Shown: positions 11,342-24,764 of the stretch, piece by piece
How the letters are laid out: every line of letters begins with the position of its first letter
Position numbering within the stretch: position 1 is the first letter of the stretch
DNA from: Galerina marginata
Lineage: Eukaryota > Basidiomycota > Agaricomycetes > Agaricales > Galerinaceae
DNA length: 64,000 nucleotides
NCBI GenBank assembly: GCA_023014335.1
Contig: JAECYW010000010.1
Span: forward strand, 1,922,001-1,986,000
Reading direction: 5' to 3'
Made by a program: the position numbers and the translations under genes
The notes under the pieces: model-generated
The model's input: only the letters and a program-made list of their open reading frames with translations
Databases searched by the model: none
What the model was told of the DNA's origin: nothing

Positions 11342-12826
11342 GGTAGTCTTCGGGAGAGATCAAAGCTGTGACTCACGACGAGGATCTGGGTGTTACCATG
11401 TAGATACTTGGGAAATCCCACAACGATTCCGAAGAAAGTGGAGCTGCTTACAACTGCACTGCCTCATCTCATATATACTTTATAATGCGACCCGGTGTCC
11501 TGTTTTCCGTATGGAAAAAGAAGCGTAAAGGCATGCAGTGCTGAACGATGGCTATTCCAGGAAGGATTGTTGGAGGAATGAGGAATCGACACAAAATTGT
11601 CATTTCAACTTTCTGTCTGGGTTCAGTAATAGCCATACACGTGATCGCTGGGCTGCATTCACGCGGCCCCACGCGACCCCTATTCTTACTTATGATTAAT
11701 TGCCACTATCTTCTGGCATATTGTGCCTAAAGCTAGTGGTCTTCCACAGCAATTTATAGAGTTATAACACCTAGAATCCTCCCGTTAAAGTCGCGACTTA
11801 CTCAATACTCATTGAGGTGGCACAATATTTGGATATACTAGCTTAAGTACTTACTTCTACAGATAAGAGGTTTCTCTTCAAGTTGATGATCCCGTTGCTG
11901 TGATTTAAATTTATAGCTGGTACTCTATATATCACGACACCGAAATCCGCGGGTGTCGACAGGGTTAGCACGAACTGGCTTTTTCAAGTTATAAACCAAT
12001 CCATGGATCGTTGTACTGTGCTCCCCAACTCGGTTGATGGCAGAAACGGCGGAATAGGTATATCGCATACGATTTTCGTGAGCTCTGAACTTATAGCACA
12101 ATCCAATTTTACACTGTACCACGATGCCATTTATATTAAGAGGTCGGCAAACGCGCGACTGGCCATTTGAAATTATTCCAAGAAAAGTGGCAGATTGATT
12201 CGAACTCCATTAAAATACCGCACTTTGTTCTGAGTGCGTCAAATTATGGCCAACACGTCAACTGACCGTTTTCTGGCCGATCAATGCAGTTCTGACAGAA
12301 TGCCAGAAGGCGAACCTGATCCTCTTCGTCCATCACCTATAAATGAGAAATCCATCTCACCTCCTGCAAAGGCGCCATATTATTTTTTTCTGGCACCTCC
12401 TTCCATACAGTCAATACACATACACTGACAGGCCTCCTCTATTACTACCACCGTTAGAACAACCGTCTCCCGACCTTGGTTGGGCGCCAAAAGAGCGGTC
12501 ACGCTGTTAATTCCCAGTACACCATCCTCATTGTTAGGATGGCAGCCTTCTCGTGGCTCGTGGCTTCCTGCTGATTGTATAATTTGAGTCCAACATTCCT
12601 CATGGCCTCAGTTTATTTATGGGAGTCGGCGCTGGCTCATCAATTCATCTTCGCCAAATCTAGCATTTATTCGGTCGAGACCTCGGCGCGAGCGGCATTA
12701 TCTATTTACACGTGACCACCTCTTGGCCGAGTTCACGCGGCCCGGCAACTTCATGATCACTCTTCTCATCCTCCAACTTCTTGCTTATCAACCGCGAACT
12801 GAAGCGGAAGGCATACGATATCTTCC
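11342..12826. other. Intergenic region, no gene seen
   Basis: Only frames under 130 codons without domain signatures. It serves as upstream region for the receiver-like gene (-) and the F-box gene starting at 12827 (+). Confidence 0.5.
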
Positions 12827-14349
12827 ATGAAACTTACAGATCTACCCTCGGAGCTCATCGAAGAGATCTTTGTCTATTGCGATCCCATTGACGTCTCGAA
12901 AGCTGCACAGACTGGCTTGACGCTTCGAGGCATCATCTACTTTTCGAAAGACTTCAAATTATGGCGAGAGCTGTATCTTATGCAGCCTTTTGACGATCCC
13001 AGGAAGTGTTTCTCACACGACGGGAGGCCAAAATCTACACCCATTCTATGGAAGGACGAGCTACAGCGCATCATCCGGGCGAGGACAGTCGTTACCGCTG
13101 AAGACGGCCTGGCCACAATAAAACCAGGAGAGCTGGAGGAGGTGCTGGAGACATTCCTCATGCTGGTGTGTTACGTCCCATCGTTAACAAAATATGGAAT
13201 CCACACAGGCCAACTATCATTGAATCTCGCTTGGGTGGTCGCCATGTTCGAAGGCGGCTTCCTCGACCGATTGGAGGAGAGAGACTCGTCCACATCCGCA
13301 GAACGACAATTAATTTCACGACTACATTCTTATTACGGTCTCACCAAAAGAGACCTGAAACCACAAAGCCGGGTCGATTCGCGCGCCTTCGTGTACTCGC
13401 TGCGGAACTACAGCCCCGAAAACGAATACGGTCCGCTGCTTCCGACGGGGGAAGTGAACTGGGAACATGTTCAAGCGCTGCACCATGTCGTCTCCATGCA
13501 CCTGGTGGACCTCGGCGGTGACGAGGACTTTATGTTCGCCATTTTTCCCATGAGCTTGCCGTTTACGCAGATCGGTGTGCCTGAGAATGTGGTGTTGGAC
13601 GAGGAGAAGGACTGGGCAGGTGTTGCAGGATCATGGACCGTCCATTTCTGTTTTTGCGATCACCGTGATCTTCTCAGTGAGTATTTGTAGAATATTCCGC
13701 CGTTCCTGTGGCTCATAATAATACCCAGGGTTTAACGAAGCGAGCGTACGTTGTTATTTATCGAATCATCATAATTATTTACTGAATGGCGCAATAGACG
13801 CCGCGGTTAGATACTTCCCTGTTTGAAGACCCAGATTTCCGCGAGGAATTTCGGTCTTTGGACGTAAAGCTTTGTGTAACTCAGACACAGAAAGATCCGC
13901 AACACCCTACTAGACCCATCATCTACTTCTTTGGAGAGATGCAGGAGCCTTCCACATCGACGATGACTGGTAACGTTCAAATGACGAAGGATAATCAAGT
14001 TCAATGGCACTTTGTGAGTTTTTTCAACCGATTGTAATAGCGCTTATTCACCATGGTTGTATCTAGGTGTCTGGAGATCAGGGCAATACAATCTGGAGGT
14101 AAGTTATATATTTTTTATGTGCGTCTTTTGTTCTCATCAGAGCCTATAGCTCTGAAGGCATTCAAATTGGGGGTTTGCAATCGTCCTTCGGCGTCTTGGG
14201 CTCCTGGACAACGATATTCCATGACGGCGACGATCCTGTCGGTGCGTAACGGCGTATCCTAATTCGTTCATCCCAAAATTTGACGATGTTCTTATCAAGG
14301 CCCATTTTGGATGCACAAGCACAATCATGGAGGTCCAGAGTTGCCCTGA
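12827..14349 (+). CDS. F-box protein, six exons
   Basis: Exons 12827-13676, 13729-13745 (17 nt), 13798-14013, 14067-14098, 14141-14241 and 14300-14349 keep phase and give 421 residues. The extreme N-terminus (KLTDLPSELIEEIFVYCDP) is a clear F-box. The long C-terminal part has conserved-looking blocks QVQWHFVSGDQGNTIW and SSFGVLGSWTTIFHDGDDPVG, a glycine- and tryptophan-rich module that I recognise from Agaricomycete F-box proteins but cannot name. It is expected to be a substrate adaptor of an SCF ubiquitin ligase. It is not closely related to the single-exon F-box family further along the window. The 17-nt microexon is required to keep frame (R-F-N-E-A-S). Confidence 0.8.
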
Positions 14350-17300
14350 GCGTGTATTTGATAGATAAATTGTGAATTTTTTTTTGAGGGTTGATCGATT
14401 TCTGGAAGAGGCAGCGCGGAGAGACTCCTCATTCGACGTTGGTAACGAGTCTAAGAAATTTATCATCGCGACAATTGATAGGGAATAGGTTTCCTAACCC
14501 TCAACTACTAGGCCAATAGAATGTGTTAAAACTTGGGCTCAAGTTGGGCTCCCGTTAAACACCCTAATCAGTGCACATCGTCTGGACATTTAAAATGACT
14601 AACAACTCAGTCCTCCATGCGCAGAAACGATTTATTATGAATTTCAGTAAAAATGCCGGCTGGTTCGCAGACGTTCTTTCGTTAAACTGGAACGGACCGC
14701 CGTGAGTAAGCACATGAAATTCAATTCAAAATCGACTGAACGCACAGCTTATGTAAAGGGTACCGCGACGAAATTAAAGACGGTCAAAGGAGGGGTAAAA
14801 GATGAATATTGAAGTTTTGAAGAACAACTGAAAGCATAAGGGGCTACCTACGTGTAACGAAGCTCAAGCTGAACAATCCGTGGGGAATGATTCGAGAGCG
14901 CGACGGGGTTAAGGAACGGTTTGGGAATAGTGTGGCGCATCGGAGTAAGATACCGAAATGGAAAGAATTTGTAAATAGATTTGGAATAGGTGAGAGGATG
15001 AACGGATGCATATCATGCTGTGACTGCAATTTAAGGCAAAGCTATGGGCACACGCTGCTATGCTAATGGTCTATTGCGGAGAGACAAATATCGAAGACAG
15101 GGAATAAGTGCACATGGATAATTTGGAACAGGAGGGACAACACATTTGATGCAGATATTGGAGAGAACACAGTCGGGGTAACACGAGGAAATGGAACACA
15201 AATACAGGTGTTGAGTAGCAGAACACAAATATTCTAGAGCGATATGGTGAAGCAGCTGCGAGGGACAACAGGGATATGAAAGACACGAAAGAGCTTCGAA
15301 ACGCCTGAGGTCCAGGCTCTCATGGCCGTCTAGAAATCTGGTATGAGGACAGTGGGGGACATGGCACAGTGCTCGTTTGGTTTGCAGAAAATGGATGAAC
15401 TCAGACCAACCGCGTTGTCGTAAAGAAAATAATGCAAGGCTCCTCGCGAAAATGAGCATAGTCCTGCATGTTGAGGCAAGCGCTTGCTTAGGACTTTCAG
15501 AAAGTAATCTTGGTAGAAAGAAAGTTTTACTCACAGAGATGATAAATCACGTTGTGCTCGAGATTGAATCAAGGCAGGATTGACACAGACCAGGGGGACC
15601 CAATTCGTGAACTTGAATTGGCCTGGCACAAGGTGGCCTGTTTGGGCACCTTATGAGCCGTTTGTCATTTCGTGAACACCTTTCACACTTGAAAATTTGA
15701 ATGGTGCACATAACTTGACAGGGTTTTCTGTAACGAAATGCCCCCTGTGGTGGTCTTTAGTATTTTATAGAGAACGAGAGCGCTTAATAGGACTCGGCAG
15801 CTTGATAGGACCCGGTATAAACCAAGCATCGTGAAACTGGTGAATACAATTAACCTATTCATGTTAGTATGAGGAAGGATTCCAAAAGGAAGTCAAAAGA
15901 AATAGAGAGAAAGGCGAGGCGTGCGTGAATGCAACCCCCTCCCGAAAAGAATACCGCCAATAGAAGTTCTAGCAGAAAACGAGACGATTTTCATCAGTGC
16001 AGACCGTACGAGGAACGAAATTTACTATTCTTCCCAGCTGGGCGGAAGGAAAACATCGGCGAACGGCACTTTGCAAAGCACGGTCAGCTCGGTAGAGCCA
16101 ATACACAGACAAAATACCCCATAGAAAGGTGGTATTCAAGCCGGTTCCTAGTAAATTTCTAGAACCACAATATCCTCACTTTTATTGAAGGGGTAATTAA
16201 CGGTGGAATGTGGTGGAATGGCAACAGGCGCAGTCACGTGGAAGAACAGGGACGCAAAAATCAAACAAGCGCCGACGTTCATATCTCAACCCGATGTGTA
16301 TGCTGAGCGCTGAGCGCTGATGATCCGCATTATAATTTGTATGCCTAGCATGAAGTGTAAACTGTTTCCAGGTGTCATGTAGATCTTGAGGCAATAACAT
16401 TTGCAACGCTATTGGAGCGCCGTGCCTCTTGCTTAATATTGTAGGAGACACAGTGCCGGGTTCGATAAAATCACCCGTTAGCTTGATTAAAGCATTGATG
16501 ACCGGTCACTTATTTTTTAGGCAGTTCCTCTAGACGGTCCCGAATATCCAACGGAGGGGAGGCCTCTACAGAAGCTGGCGTACCGATCACATCATAACTA
16601 TACATCGAAATGGCCGACCTCCACCGCTGCATTCTATTGGTTGTACCAAGCCAGAATATGGTAACGGATACCGATTAAATCTTGGGCTCTGTGGGTATCA
16701 TATTTACCAACATTAGGCTGTTGGAACTACTTACGCGTAGTTCAGACAGGTTGGTCTGTTTTTAAAGCGTATATAATCGTTGCGATAACGCTACCAGCGT
16801 AGTTCACATGGGGTTTTTTCTAGCTTCTAGGGTACATAACCGCTCTAGATCTTTTCCAACTTCCATCATATATGCGACACGCGAGCAACTCATCAAGGGA
16901 GATAATTCACGTCAAGGTAGCTCAAACGACGACTCTTAAGGACGCCAATAACTCAAGCTTTTGTCACCACTTGGCATTCTCTTGGTGAGGGTCCAGGTCT
17001 TTCACGTCGGACGTTGTCTATCGGCCCTCGCATGCAGATATACGAATTGGATTATAGTCTCTCTACCAAACACAGGGAGCTGCGAAGCCTTGTATTCAAA
17101 ATTCGGGCTGAGAGTAATTCCTTTTCGGGCCAAATATATCACCAATTGTCGAATATGGTGCTCCTGGTTAGTCGGATCCACAATTCCTCCGATTATCTCT
17201 TTGAAATATGCGGAGAATCGTGAAGAACTCTGGGTTTTCAAAAAAAGGAAGCTCGGTGCTTTTGAGTAAGCTTGTCAACTCTTTTATTTAGGATACTCAG

Positions 17301-19814
17301 GCCATCAGGAGGAAAGAGATCATGTTACGGCTCCTCTGCGGACGGGAAGTGAGTTGCTTTCGTCGGTGCTGCTCACCCATTATCCATAGTGACAAGAATC
17401 CAAATAGCATTAAACTAGCGGGTCGCACTCGGCTTCACACAAAGGTTAACCATCCTTGAAATGAATTTCTTTCATCTTGGGCGCCTATGCATTTAAGTTT
17501 AAGTATGGCCCGAGCAAGCAAGCCGGTCATTCTACTACTAAACAGTTAATATCCTTCTACAGCTCACGGTTTGTTAGTAAGTATGGCGACCCTTCTGAGA
17601 TTCTATCCGATAATACTTCCCGTTCGCCCACAGACCTTTCTCCTAACGGACATGGTGGAGAGCAAGGACGACATAAGCTTATGTAACACGGAAACCAAAT
17701 CGGACAAGTTTTCTATTTATATCCTTTCTTCGCTTCACACTTGTACTTTCGCATCGACGGTCGTCGTTCTAAGCGTGCTCAATCTGCTCACATTCGTTGG
17801 CACCTCTGTCAAGTTTTATTGCATCACTACTACTTCCGACAAACGGCGCGCCGTCTCTCCGCCCCTACTGTCAATGATGTCGTTAGTTTCAAAGGTTGCA
17901 TTTGTCCCACTTGAGTATAGACTGTTTGTCGGCTGGGATGGGCCCATGCTGAACATTCTAAGGCAATGATTAGTAAACGACCTCGTTATGGTCTGGCTTT
18001 GGTGGCTTTTAGGACTATGTAGTACAAGGTGCCACCGGATTTTGAAACCCGCCTTGTTCGTCAACCAACTGTCGCCTCACGCCTGCTGCATAAATTGCGC
18101 ACATAGGTGGTTTTTTCTCACTTGGTCTTCCTTCGTTCTCTCTCTCTCACGCGCACTGGTCGCCAGTTATCTCTCAAGTGCGTCCCAATTTGACACCTGT
18201 TTGGCATCCATGGCTCACTTTGAGTAAGAGTCTGCGATTTACTCAGTATCCGACTCATGAATATTATGTTTATTTCGGCTCTTTATGTCTTGGTGATGCT
18301 GTCACTCTCTTTGGAATTAGCTTTGCTGCCCCTGTGCCACAAGTTAACATAACCCTTCCGCGGGTGAAATTGTGTCAATGCACAAGGCCTTAGATTGGGT
18401 TAGAGCCAGCCAGCGGCTCAGCATCACTATAACCAGGCCGGCATGCACCAGCAAAAAGCCATTATGCACACGCAGCTGGCAGCGCACTATAACTAAGCGA
18501 CTCATTCAGTCAAAACATCACGGTAGCTTACCCGCTCAAAATTCAAGACCAACGCGCACGCGTCGTGCGCTCATGCCGGGGAATCTGCAAGCCGCGTCCG
18601 CTTACAACTTTGCCGCAAGATGCCACACAAACGCTGCCGCGGACACCCATCACCCTTAACTTTGACGTGAGCATAAAGTAGCCGCCGCGAACCACTCTCA
18701 GCAAGCTACAGCTCACTACAACACTGCTGCTCAGCCCTTTCTTCGAAGAACAAGCGCCATGTTTGAAATTCTCACCATGATGCCACTGGCAGTGGCCCAC
18801 TGCGTCTCATCAGCATGTTAATCATTCGAGGCCGCGCTCCCGCACCGCTTTCACCAGCACTGTCACGGTTGATATGTACTTGATTACTTTGGAAATTTTG
18901 TTGACCATACTCAATACGCACTTAGTAAGTTTAGGTGGCGCGTCAATATAACTACATACCCTCTATTCGAAAAGCCCGATTTTCGTGAACTAACAATTTC
19001 CTCTTCTGCCAGTCCAGGGTGATCGTTAAGAGGCCAGGCTGAAGCAGCTAAATTCCAAATACACGAATCACGACTCAAGGAAGGTTGGCGGCGGCCGGTC
19101 CACAATTTGACGGATATTTATACCGTTGGAAGTCAAGATTTTCCGAGACGGACATACCCCTCCTGCTTCACGTATTCATTCACGATGGTTTACTTCCTCC
19201 AAAGGCTGCAAAAGGCTAACTTTCCTCATGGTGATCTGGTCGGGAAGGTGGACCGGAGTCGGCGGACGCCGGTACTTTTAGCCATTTTACCGACCCTAAA
19301 AGCAACCCTAAAGCTCACGCGACGCGTCGCAGCTTTGCAAATTCCTCATTGCCGTTCCTTCCTCATTCCTTCCTCAGCCATTCGATCCAACTTTTGGAGT
19401 TTTCTACTTTCAGTGTGGACCGGTCACTCGCGGTTAATTGTCGTTCTCTTCTTTTATCTTCCTCGTGGCTATTAGATGTCCCACTACAATGCATCTCAAC
19501 CATGGATTGAAAATGGTTGCAATTCGAAGGAGTAACCGTGGAATTTTTCCAAGTCTTAGAGAACATCCAAACACTTCAACGCTATAGTCAAATGACGCAT
19601 CAGTTGATTCACTTTCTTATCCCTAATCACGGGCCGGCAAAATATCAACGTTCTTGTGGATGCCATGATTGCGGGATGGCCCTGTCTTCCTGGAGATGCT
19701 CCAGCAGTCAGGCGGATTGATGACGACGGAACCAAGGATTCGAAGCATGGTGGTTGAGCCTTATTTAAAGCTCAAGAACAGACGAATATCCGCAAAGTTT
19801 GCAGAATTCAGAGA
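14350..19814. other. Gene-poor 5.5-kb stretch
   Basis: No gene is supported. Scattered frames of 60-160 codons on both strands lack start context, splice sites and recognisable domains. A short internal tandem repeat GCTGAGCGCTGAGCGCTGA lies near 16301-16319. A decayed repeat relic at 18375-18780 is listed separately. Some sequence near 17550-17640 superficially resembles retroelement integrase wording but is too short to call. Confidence 0.5.
18375..18780 (+). pseudogene. Decayed AHYN-repeat coding relic
   Basis: In one forward frame the segment reads Q/H/A-rich units such as AAQHHYNQAGMHQQ, QLAAHYN and TAHYNTAAQP, interrupted by several stop codons and frame changes. Recurring xAHYNxA units at roughly regular spacing suggest a former tandem peptide-repeat protein now degraded. 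I cannot name the parent family. Confidence 0.35.
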
Positions 19815-22800
19815 ATGGTATGTTTTTCGTCATATCTGGAGTAAACTTTACTGACCCACTTCGCGTTTAGAGACCTTTATATCTTTCTATTCTATGGTCA
19901 CCCATTCTTTTAGTATTGGGTGCAACCCGTAAGTTTGAAATTATTCAAAGAGAACTGTTATTTACGCTAAATATTTGACAGTGAGGCCACCGTTGTACTC
20001 TCGTGTCCCAACAGGTACGGTTAAACCAGCCGGTTGGGCCCTCGACCAAGCCCGAGTGCAGGCAAACGGTTTAGCAGGTCATCTTCGTGATTTTGATAGC
20101 TAGTCGGTACCGTTCACTTCTATGTTTGCTATCAGCTTAATATCTTATTTCTGGATATCTCAGCGTAAATGGCTCGATCTGGGTTGAAGGCGGCTCTCTT
20201 GAATATAGCGAAATGCACGAATCTGCACCATATTGGTTGTACGTAGCCTCGCTCTGGAAGCATACGATTTGTTCTGACGTATATCTAGCAACGGAATGGT
20301 CTCTCTTGCATTCCAACTCCAGGATACCCGCCTTATTGGCCAAGTCCGGACTTTTTTGGATTGGACTCTCGCCCATCAAGGCAAGGACGGTTGGATTGGA
20401 CCCGAAGCCTTGGTAGCAAACGCCACGGTTCCAAGGCTCGTCTGGCCTCGGTACTTAGTGCTATTGGGCTTAATCGTACGTTAAAAATGCCTTGCCAGAA
20501 CACGACGCTCATATTGTGATGTAGCAATACGCGGAAGCCGACCCGACTCAGACGCAACGCATTCTCGATTCCATGCATAGCTTCTTAACTCTCGTAAATA
20601 CTATCTGGAAGACAGGCCAGCAAGGCACATCCTCCATGGGCTTCCAATTCGATTATCAGTTCGTCCGATGGGAGGAGGTGCGTATCTGCCGTACTCATTC
20701 AATATAAGACTGACGATAAAAAAAGCTTATTTATTCCCTGCAATGGCTGTACGACACGGATCCTCGAGGTACCTTACTTCAAGCTAACAATTACCAGTTG
20801 ACTCACACCGACTCTGCCACGTAGGACAGCAGGCACAGCTGCTCGAAACCATGCAGCTCGTTAGGAATTCAGGTTACTCCTGGAAGACCAATTGGTTTAC
20901 TCCCGCCGTCTTCCCCAAGCAAGCAGTACCGTCCAATAAGCTCAATATGCAGACGTAGGTTACGCTGCTCAGTTAAACGACCAGTGAAACTGATTCCTTC
21001 TCGTAGGCATGGCGTCAATACAGCTGAGGGTATGGTACGATCGCCCTCACAGGCAAGAATTATACTCATCCTCCTTTGCCAGCTCTCAAGTCAGAAGCTC
21101 TGGCGTGGCGCTTCACTGGCGATCCCACTGATGTTCAGAATACCTTCGACCGCCTGAATATGCTTTATACCTACCATGGCCAAATTTCGGGTAATTCGTC
21201 TTCGGAACAGTAGTCGCGAAGTAACGATATTTATTGATTGTCAGGTACTTTCTCCGCCGACGAACATATCGCTGGTCTCAATCCCTCTCGAGGGTAAGTT
21301 CGCCTGAACCTGCATGAAGGCCGTATGACTGATAATTTCTCGTTAGGACGGAGCTGTGTGCCATAGTGTATGTGGATTCTCTGACCTTATCCGATTCACT
21401 CTTCATGGATCAACAGGGAACAGATATTCTCGCTTGCGACAATATACTCCATCCTGGGCAACAATTCCGTCGCTGACAGAGTCGAAAAGCTTGGTCCGTA
21501 TGAGGTCACCTGCATTTGAATGGCCAAGTATTAACAATCCTCTGCTCAGCTTACAACGCTTTACCTGCTGGCATCATGCATGATTGGTGGTGTGAGTACT
21601 TGCTTGGATCTAGATTTTCGTCATTTTCATACCACTTCTATGATTTAGCCCACCAATACGATCAAGAGGGTACGTGGTCGCCGAAGTGTACAGCAGGAAA
21701 TGTCATAACACTTTGCTTGTTTTCTAGTTAATCAAATTTGGGCTCAAAACATGAACCCCAGTCCTTGGGTCAACAACGGGCCCAACTCGAACGTATTCGG
21801 ATTTGAACCGTATGTTTTCATTCATCAACTGACTGGATAGCTGAAAGACGATTCTATCTTCCAGAAATTATCCATGTTGCACCGTCAATCATCCTCAAGC
21901 TTACCCCAAGTTCTGGTCGCATTCATTCATGACAAGCCCAGCAAATAACTCTCTCATCCATACCTTCCTCGGACCTGCTACATTTTCAGGGATGGTCGGA
22001 ACGAGCAACAATGTACAAGGTCAGCATCGAATTCCCTTGGTTCTACCGAAACGAATAGATACTTATCGAACTTTTAGTTTCTGTCAGTACTCTCTACCCA
22101 TTCGGGTTAACTTTCAGCTATTCTGTGACTGCCTCCCGTGCTTTTGCATTCCAAATCCGTATTCCTGAGTGGGCCAAGAACAGCCAGAGCACTATCGTTG
22201 TCAATAAGGCGAAAGCTGTAGCGGTTGGACCGGATGCAACTACATCTTTACAGACAGTTCAGGTAAGGAGGACTTTACTGCGTTTGATGATTCCTTGACG
22301 AGCTTTGGTCAGGTCGCAGCTGGAACAACGACGATCCAAATGACGTTGCACGCCCCTCTCCAGATTGATTTGCGCACCAACAACGCCGTCGCCATTACTC
22401 GTGGTCCGCTCAGTTATGCAGTCGAGCTTTCTTACAATACCACGTCCGCTCCAGGCCTGAGGTCAGTTCTTTTGGCTTTTTCGTCATGGTGTTTGACCAT
22501 CCTGTTTTTATCCGGAACAGGAGCGCCCAGGCTTTGGCAGACACGAAGAAACTCTTCCCGAAAGCTCCAGCACAGTACTTTACACCTGTAAGGAAAACCT
22601 TTAATCTTTTTTGTCGTCAGCACTTATTACGAAATCAAAACAGACGGACAACCATACCTTGGACAACACGCTTCTCCCTACAAGCGAATGGCGCCTGGCG
22701 ATCGACCCCAGCACGATCGTTGTTAACGACCTCTCGGGTCAGACATCTGCTATGCCGCAATATGCATGGGCTCCTGGAGCTCAGCCGGTCTCGATGACCG

Positions 22801-22958
22801 CCATGGCCTGCCAAATTGCCTGGGGTCTGGTCACTGGGACGGCCTCCGCGCCGCCGGTGAGCCCGAATGCATGTGTTGGTGCGAAGTTCAAAGTGAAGCT
22901 TGTGCCGTTTGCTGCTGCTAAGCTGAGGTTGGGGGAAATTCCTACGATGAAGACTTGA
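19815..22958 (+). CDS. Secreted GH127-like (DUF1680) glycoside hydrolase, 21 exons
   Basis: The start ATG (19815-19817) directly precedes the first intron. Exons 2-21 are 19871-19928, 19982-20102, 20164-20238, 20289-20475, 20525-20677, 20726-20768, 20825-20954, 21007-21029, 21083-21190, 21245-21293, 21347-21367, 21417-21493, 21550-21591, 21649-21669, 21728-21809, 21865-22019, 22078-22262, 22313-22461, 22521-22587 and 22644-22958. All phases agree, giving 687 residues. A hydrophobic signal peptide (about residues 5-20) implies secretion. The body matches the DUF1680 family, whose founder is bacterial beta-L-arabinofuranosidase HypBA1. The zinc/nucleophile set is kept: E319-x-C321 in TELCAIVE and C402-C403 in NYPCCTVNHPQ correspond to E338, C340, C417 and C418 of HypBA1. 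Action on plant wall arabinose or a related sugar is inferred; the exact substrate is unknown. Confidence 0.85.
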
Positions 22959-23291
22959 AATACTTGCTTTGTTTTATGTTGAAAACATCCAGAATCAGAC
23001 ACTTCAGCCATTTTGCTGTCATTCGGCCCGGAGATGTTCCCGTGTGAACTGTCATGCAGAGGCATTTTCCTCGCTGCACAGTGTATCTCTAGATCTACCG
23101 TGGTAATCAACCTCCATCCAAGTTCTGTTGGCGAATCTCACTGACATTGGCACAAATTCTTTGGTATCCTCAAGCAGCCAAACTTTTGGTACACGTTTTG
23201 GCGTCCAACAACGCATGCAGTTCCCTTTGTTTACCGAAAAGCAAGGTTTGGTTCGACCTAGAACTGGCATTTGTGGCGGGTGCTGACCATC
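22959..23291. other. Intergenic spacer
   Basis: This lies between the GH127-like gene and the next F-box gene, both forward. No gene seen. Confidence 0.45.
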
Positions 23292-24764
23292 ATGCCATAT
23301 AGGATGACAAGCCCTGTCCGTGATACGGACTGTTCCTCAGTACAAGCGCCTTCGATATCTACCACCATAGAGTCCTTACCTGCAGAGATACTCGCTCTGA
23401 TATTCAATCAATGCTTCCAGGACCGTGAGCGAGGTCGTATAAGCCTTGCCGACCCCCCCTGGTACTTCGTTAGCGATACCCTTTCACCATCGTTCCACAC
23501 CACCATTCAAACCGACAAATTTGAACAATTCAGGTCACGAAGCCGATTTCCGTATGCGCTTGCCGCCGTGTCGCCATTTTGGATGGAGATCCTTTCGACT
23601 CGTCCAGAATACTGGCAACAAATCATCATTTACAACGACCCCACGTCACCAAGATACTGGGATTTGCGCTCGTTTCTCTTCTGGTCTAGCGACCTACCGA
23701 TCGATGTTATCGTCCTTGGGAAAAACGGCGACGAGAAGCCTGAGCCTCATTGGAACAGCCGTTTCAACGAGCCCTCCTACATGGACACTGTAATGGAATC
23801 TCTTGGACCCCACCTTTCACGGTGTAGGAGTCTATACATCGAGACCCATTATCACACCTCCCTCCCTCTTATCGCGAATCACATTCACGTTTACATTTCC
23901 GAACTCTCATCCTTGTTTGTCAGAAGCAAGACTCGCGATACGGACAAAAACAAAAGTTTTGAAACAATAGCAAGTTCCGACTGCGAGTGGTACGACCCAA
24001 ACTTTATGATCATGCCCAAATTACAAAGCCTGGTAGTGGAAGGCAAAAATCTTGACAACATTTATCCGTTCTGGCTTTCAATGCAGGCCAATCTTGAGCA
24101 ACTCGTCATTGCTGATTACCCATTCTCGCGTGGCAATGCCACTCTTGGCCAGATTTTGCGTATCCTCCAGAATCTTCCCAATCTCCTGAGGCTCAAACTT
24201 CAAAACGTTGAATTCAGCTTCGATCCAAGCCCGCGTCCACCTCCTTTTCAAACAAATATCCAAAAGCTTCACTTGGAAGACATTTCGCCTCCTGTTATCC
24301 AGGATTTATTCCAGCAATGTGACTTCGTCGAACTTGATTGCCTACATCTCACTCGCTGCGTATTAATCGAAGACCTACCCCAGTGCGAGACGCTAATACT
24401 TGAAGACTTAACCCTCAGTCATGACGTCCCTCTCGGCGTTCTGTTGGGAGATTGGGAAGGATCCTCGCTCTGGATTGGCGACTGTCGTGGATTTGATGAC
24501 TCCTTCCTCGACACTCTTCGTACCCTCCAAGAGCCTGGGGGTGATTTATTCGAATGCCCATTCGTGGAAAGTCTGTACCTGTCTAATCTGCCCTCATTCT
24601 CACTTAAGAAGTTAAAGAAGATGGTCAAGCGCCGGAATGCCCACAACTTTGGTCCACCGATCACAACATTATCTATCGAGCATTGCGCGGTAGCGGAATT
24701 AACCCAGAAGGATGTCGAGTGGTTTACTGCGTATTGTGGTGTGGAGCTTAACTACGTCAAGTAG
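23292..24764 (+). CDS. F-box/LRR-like protein, single-exon family member A
   Basis: An uninterrupted 490-codon frame from ATG 23292 (a second in-frame ATG at 23304 is equally possible). The F-box lies at about residues 28-45 (IESLPAEILALIFNQCF). Shared family blocks follow: PYALAAVSPFWMEILST, SSDLPIDVIVL, LEQLVIADYPF, LRLKLQNVEF and a C-terminal SFSLKKLKKMVKRRN block. The middle is leucine-rich and irregular. Expected role: substrate receptor of an SCF ubiquitin ligase in cytosol or nucleus. It is most similar to the gene at 26861-28420, with matching blocks throughout, so the two are probably a recent tandem duplication. The region upstream of the ATG resembles an intron end, so a short extra 5' exon cannot be excluded. 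Confidence 0.78.
   Translation: MPYRMTSPVRDTDCSSVQAPSISTTIESLPAEILALIFNQCFQDRERGRISLADPPWYFVSDTLSPSFHTTIQTDKFEQFRSRSRFPYALAAVSPFWMEILSTRPEYWQQIIIYNDPTSPRYWDLRSFLFWSSDLPIDVIVLGKNGDEKPEPHWNSRFNEPSYMDTVMESLGPHLSRCRSLYIETHYHTSLPLIANHIHVYISELSSLFVRSKTRDTDKNKSFETIASSDCEWYDPNFMIMPKLQSLVVEGKNLDNIYPFWLSMQANLEQLVIADYPFSRGNATLGQILRILQNLPNLLRLKLQNVEFSFDPSPRPPPFQTNIQKLHLEDISPPVIQDLFQQCDFVELDCLHLTRCVLIEDLPQCETLILEDLTLSHDVPLGVLLGDWEGSSLWIGDCRGFDDSFLDTLRTLQEPGGDLFECPFVESLYLSNLPSFSLKKLKKMVKRRNAHNFGPPITTLSIEHCAVAELTQKDVEWFTAYCGVELNYVK

Noticed and set aside
15058..15534. 158-codon minus-strand frame
   Set aside because: Cysteine/histidine-rich chance frame with no conserved spacing, no good start context and no neighbouring exons.
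17477..17969. Frames vaguely like retroelement integrase or a membrane protein
   Set aside because: Too short, no catalytic pattern, no flanking repeats or splice structure.
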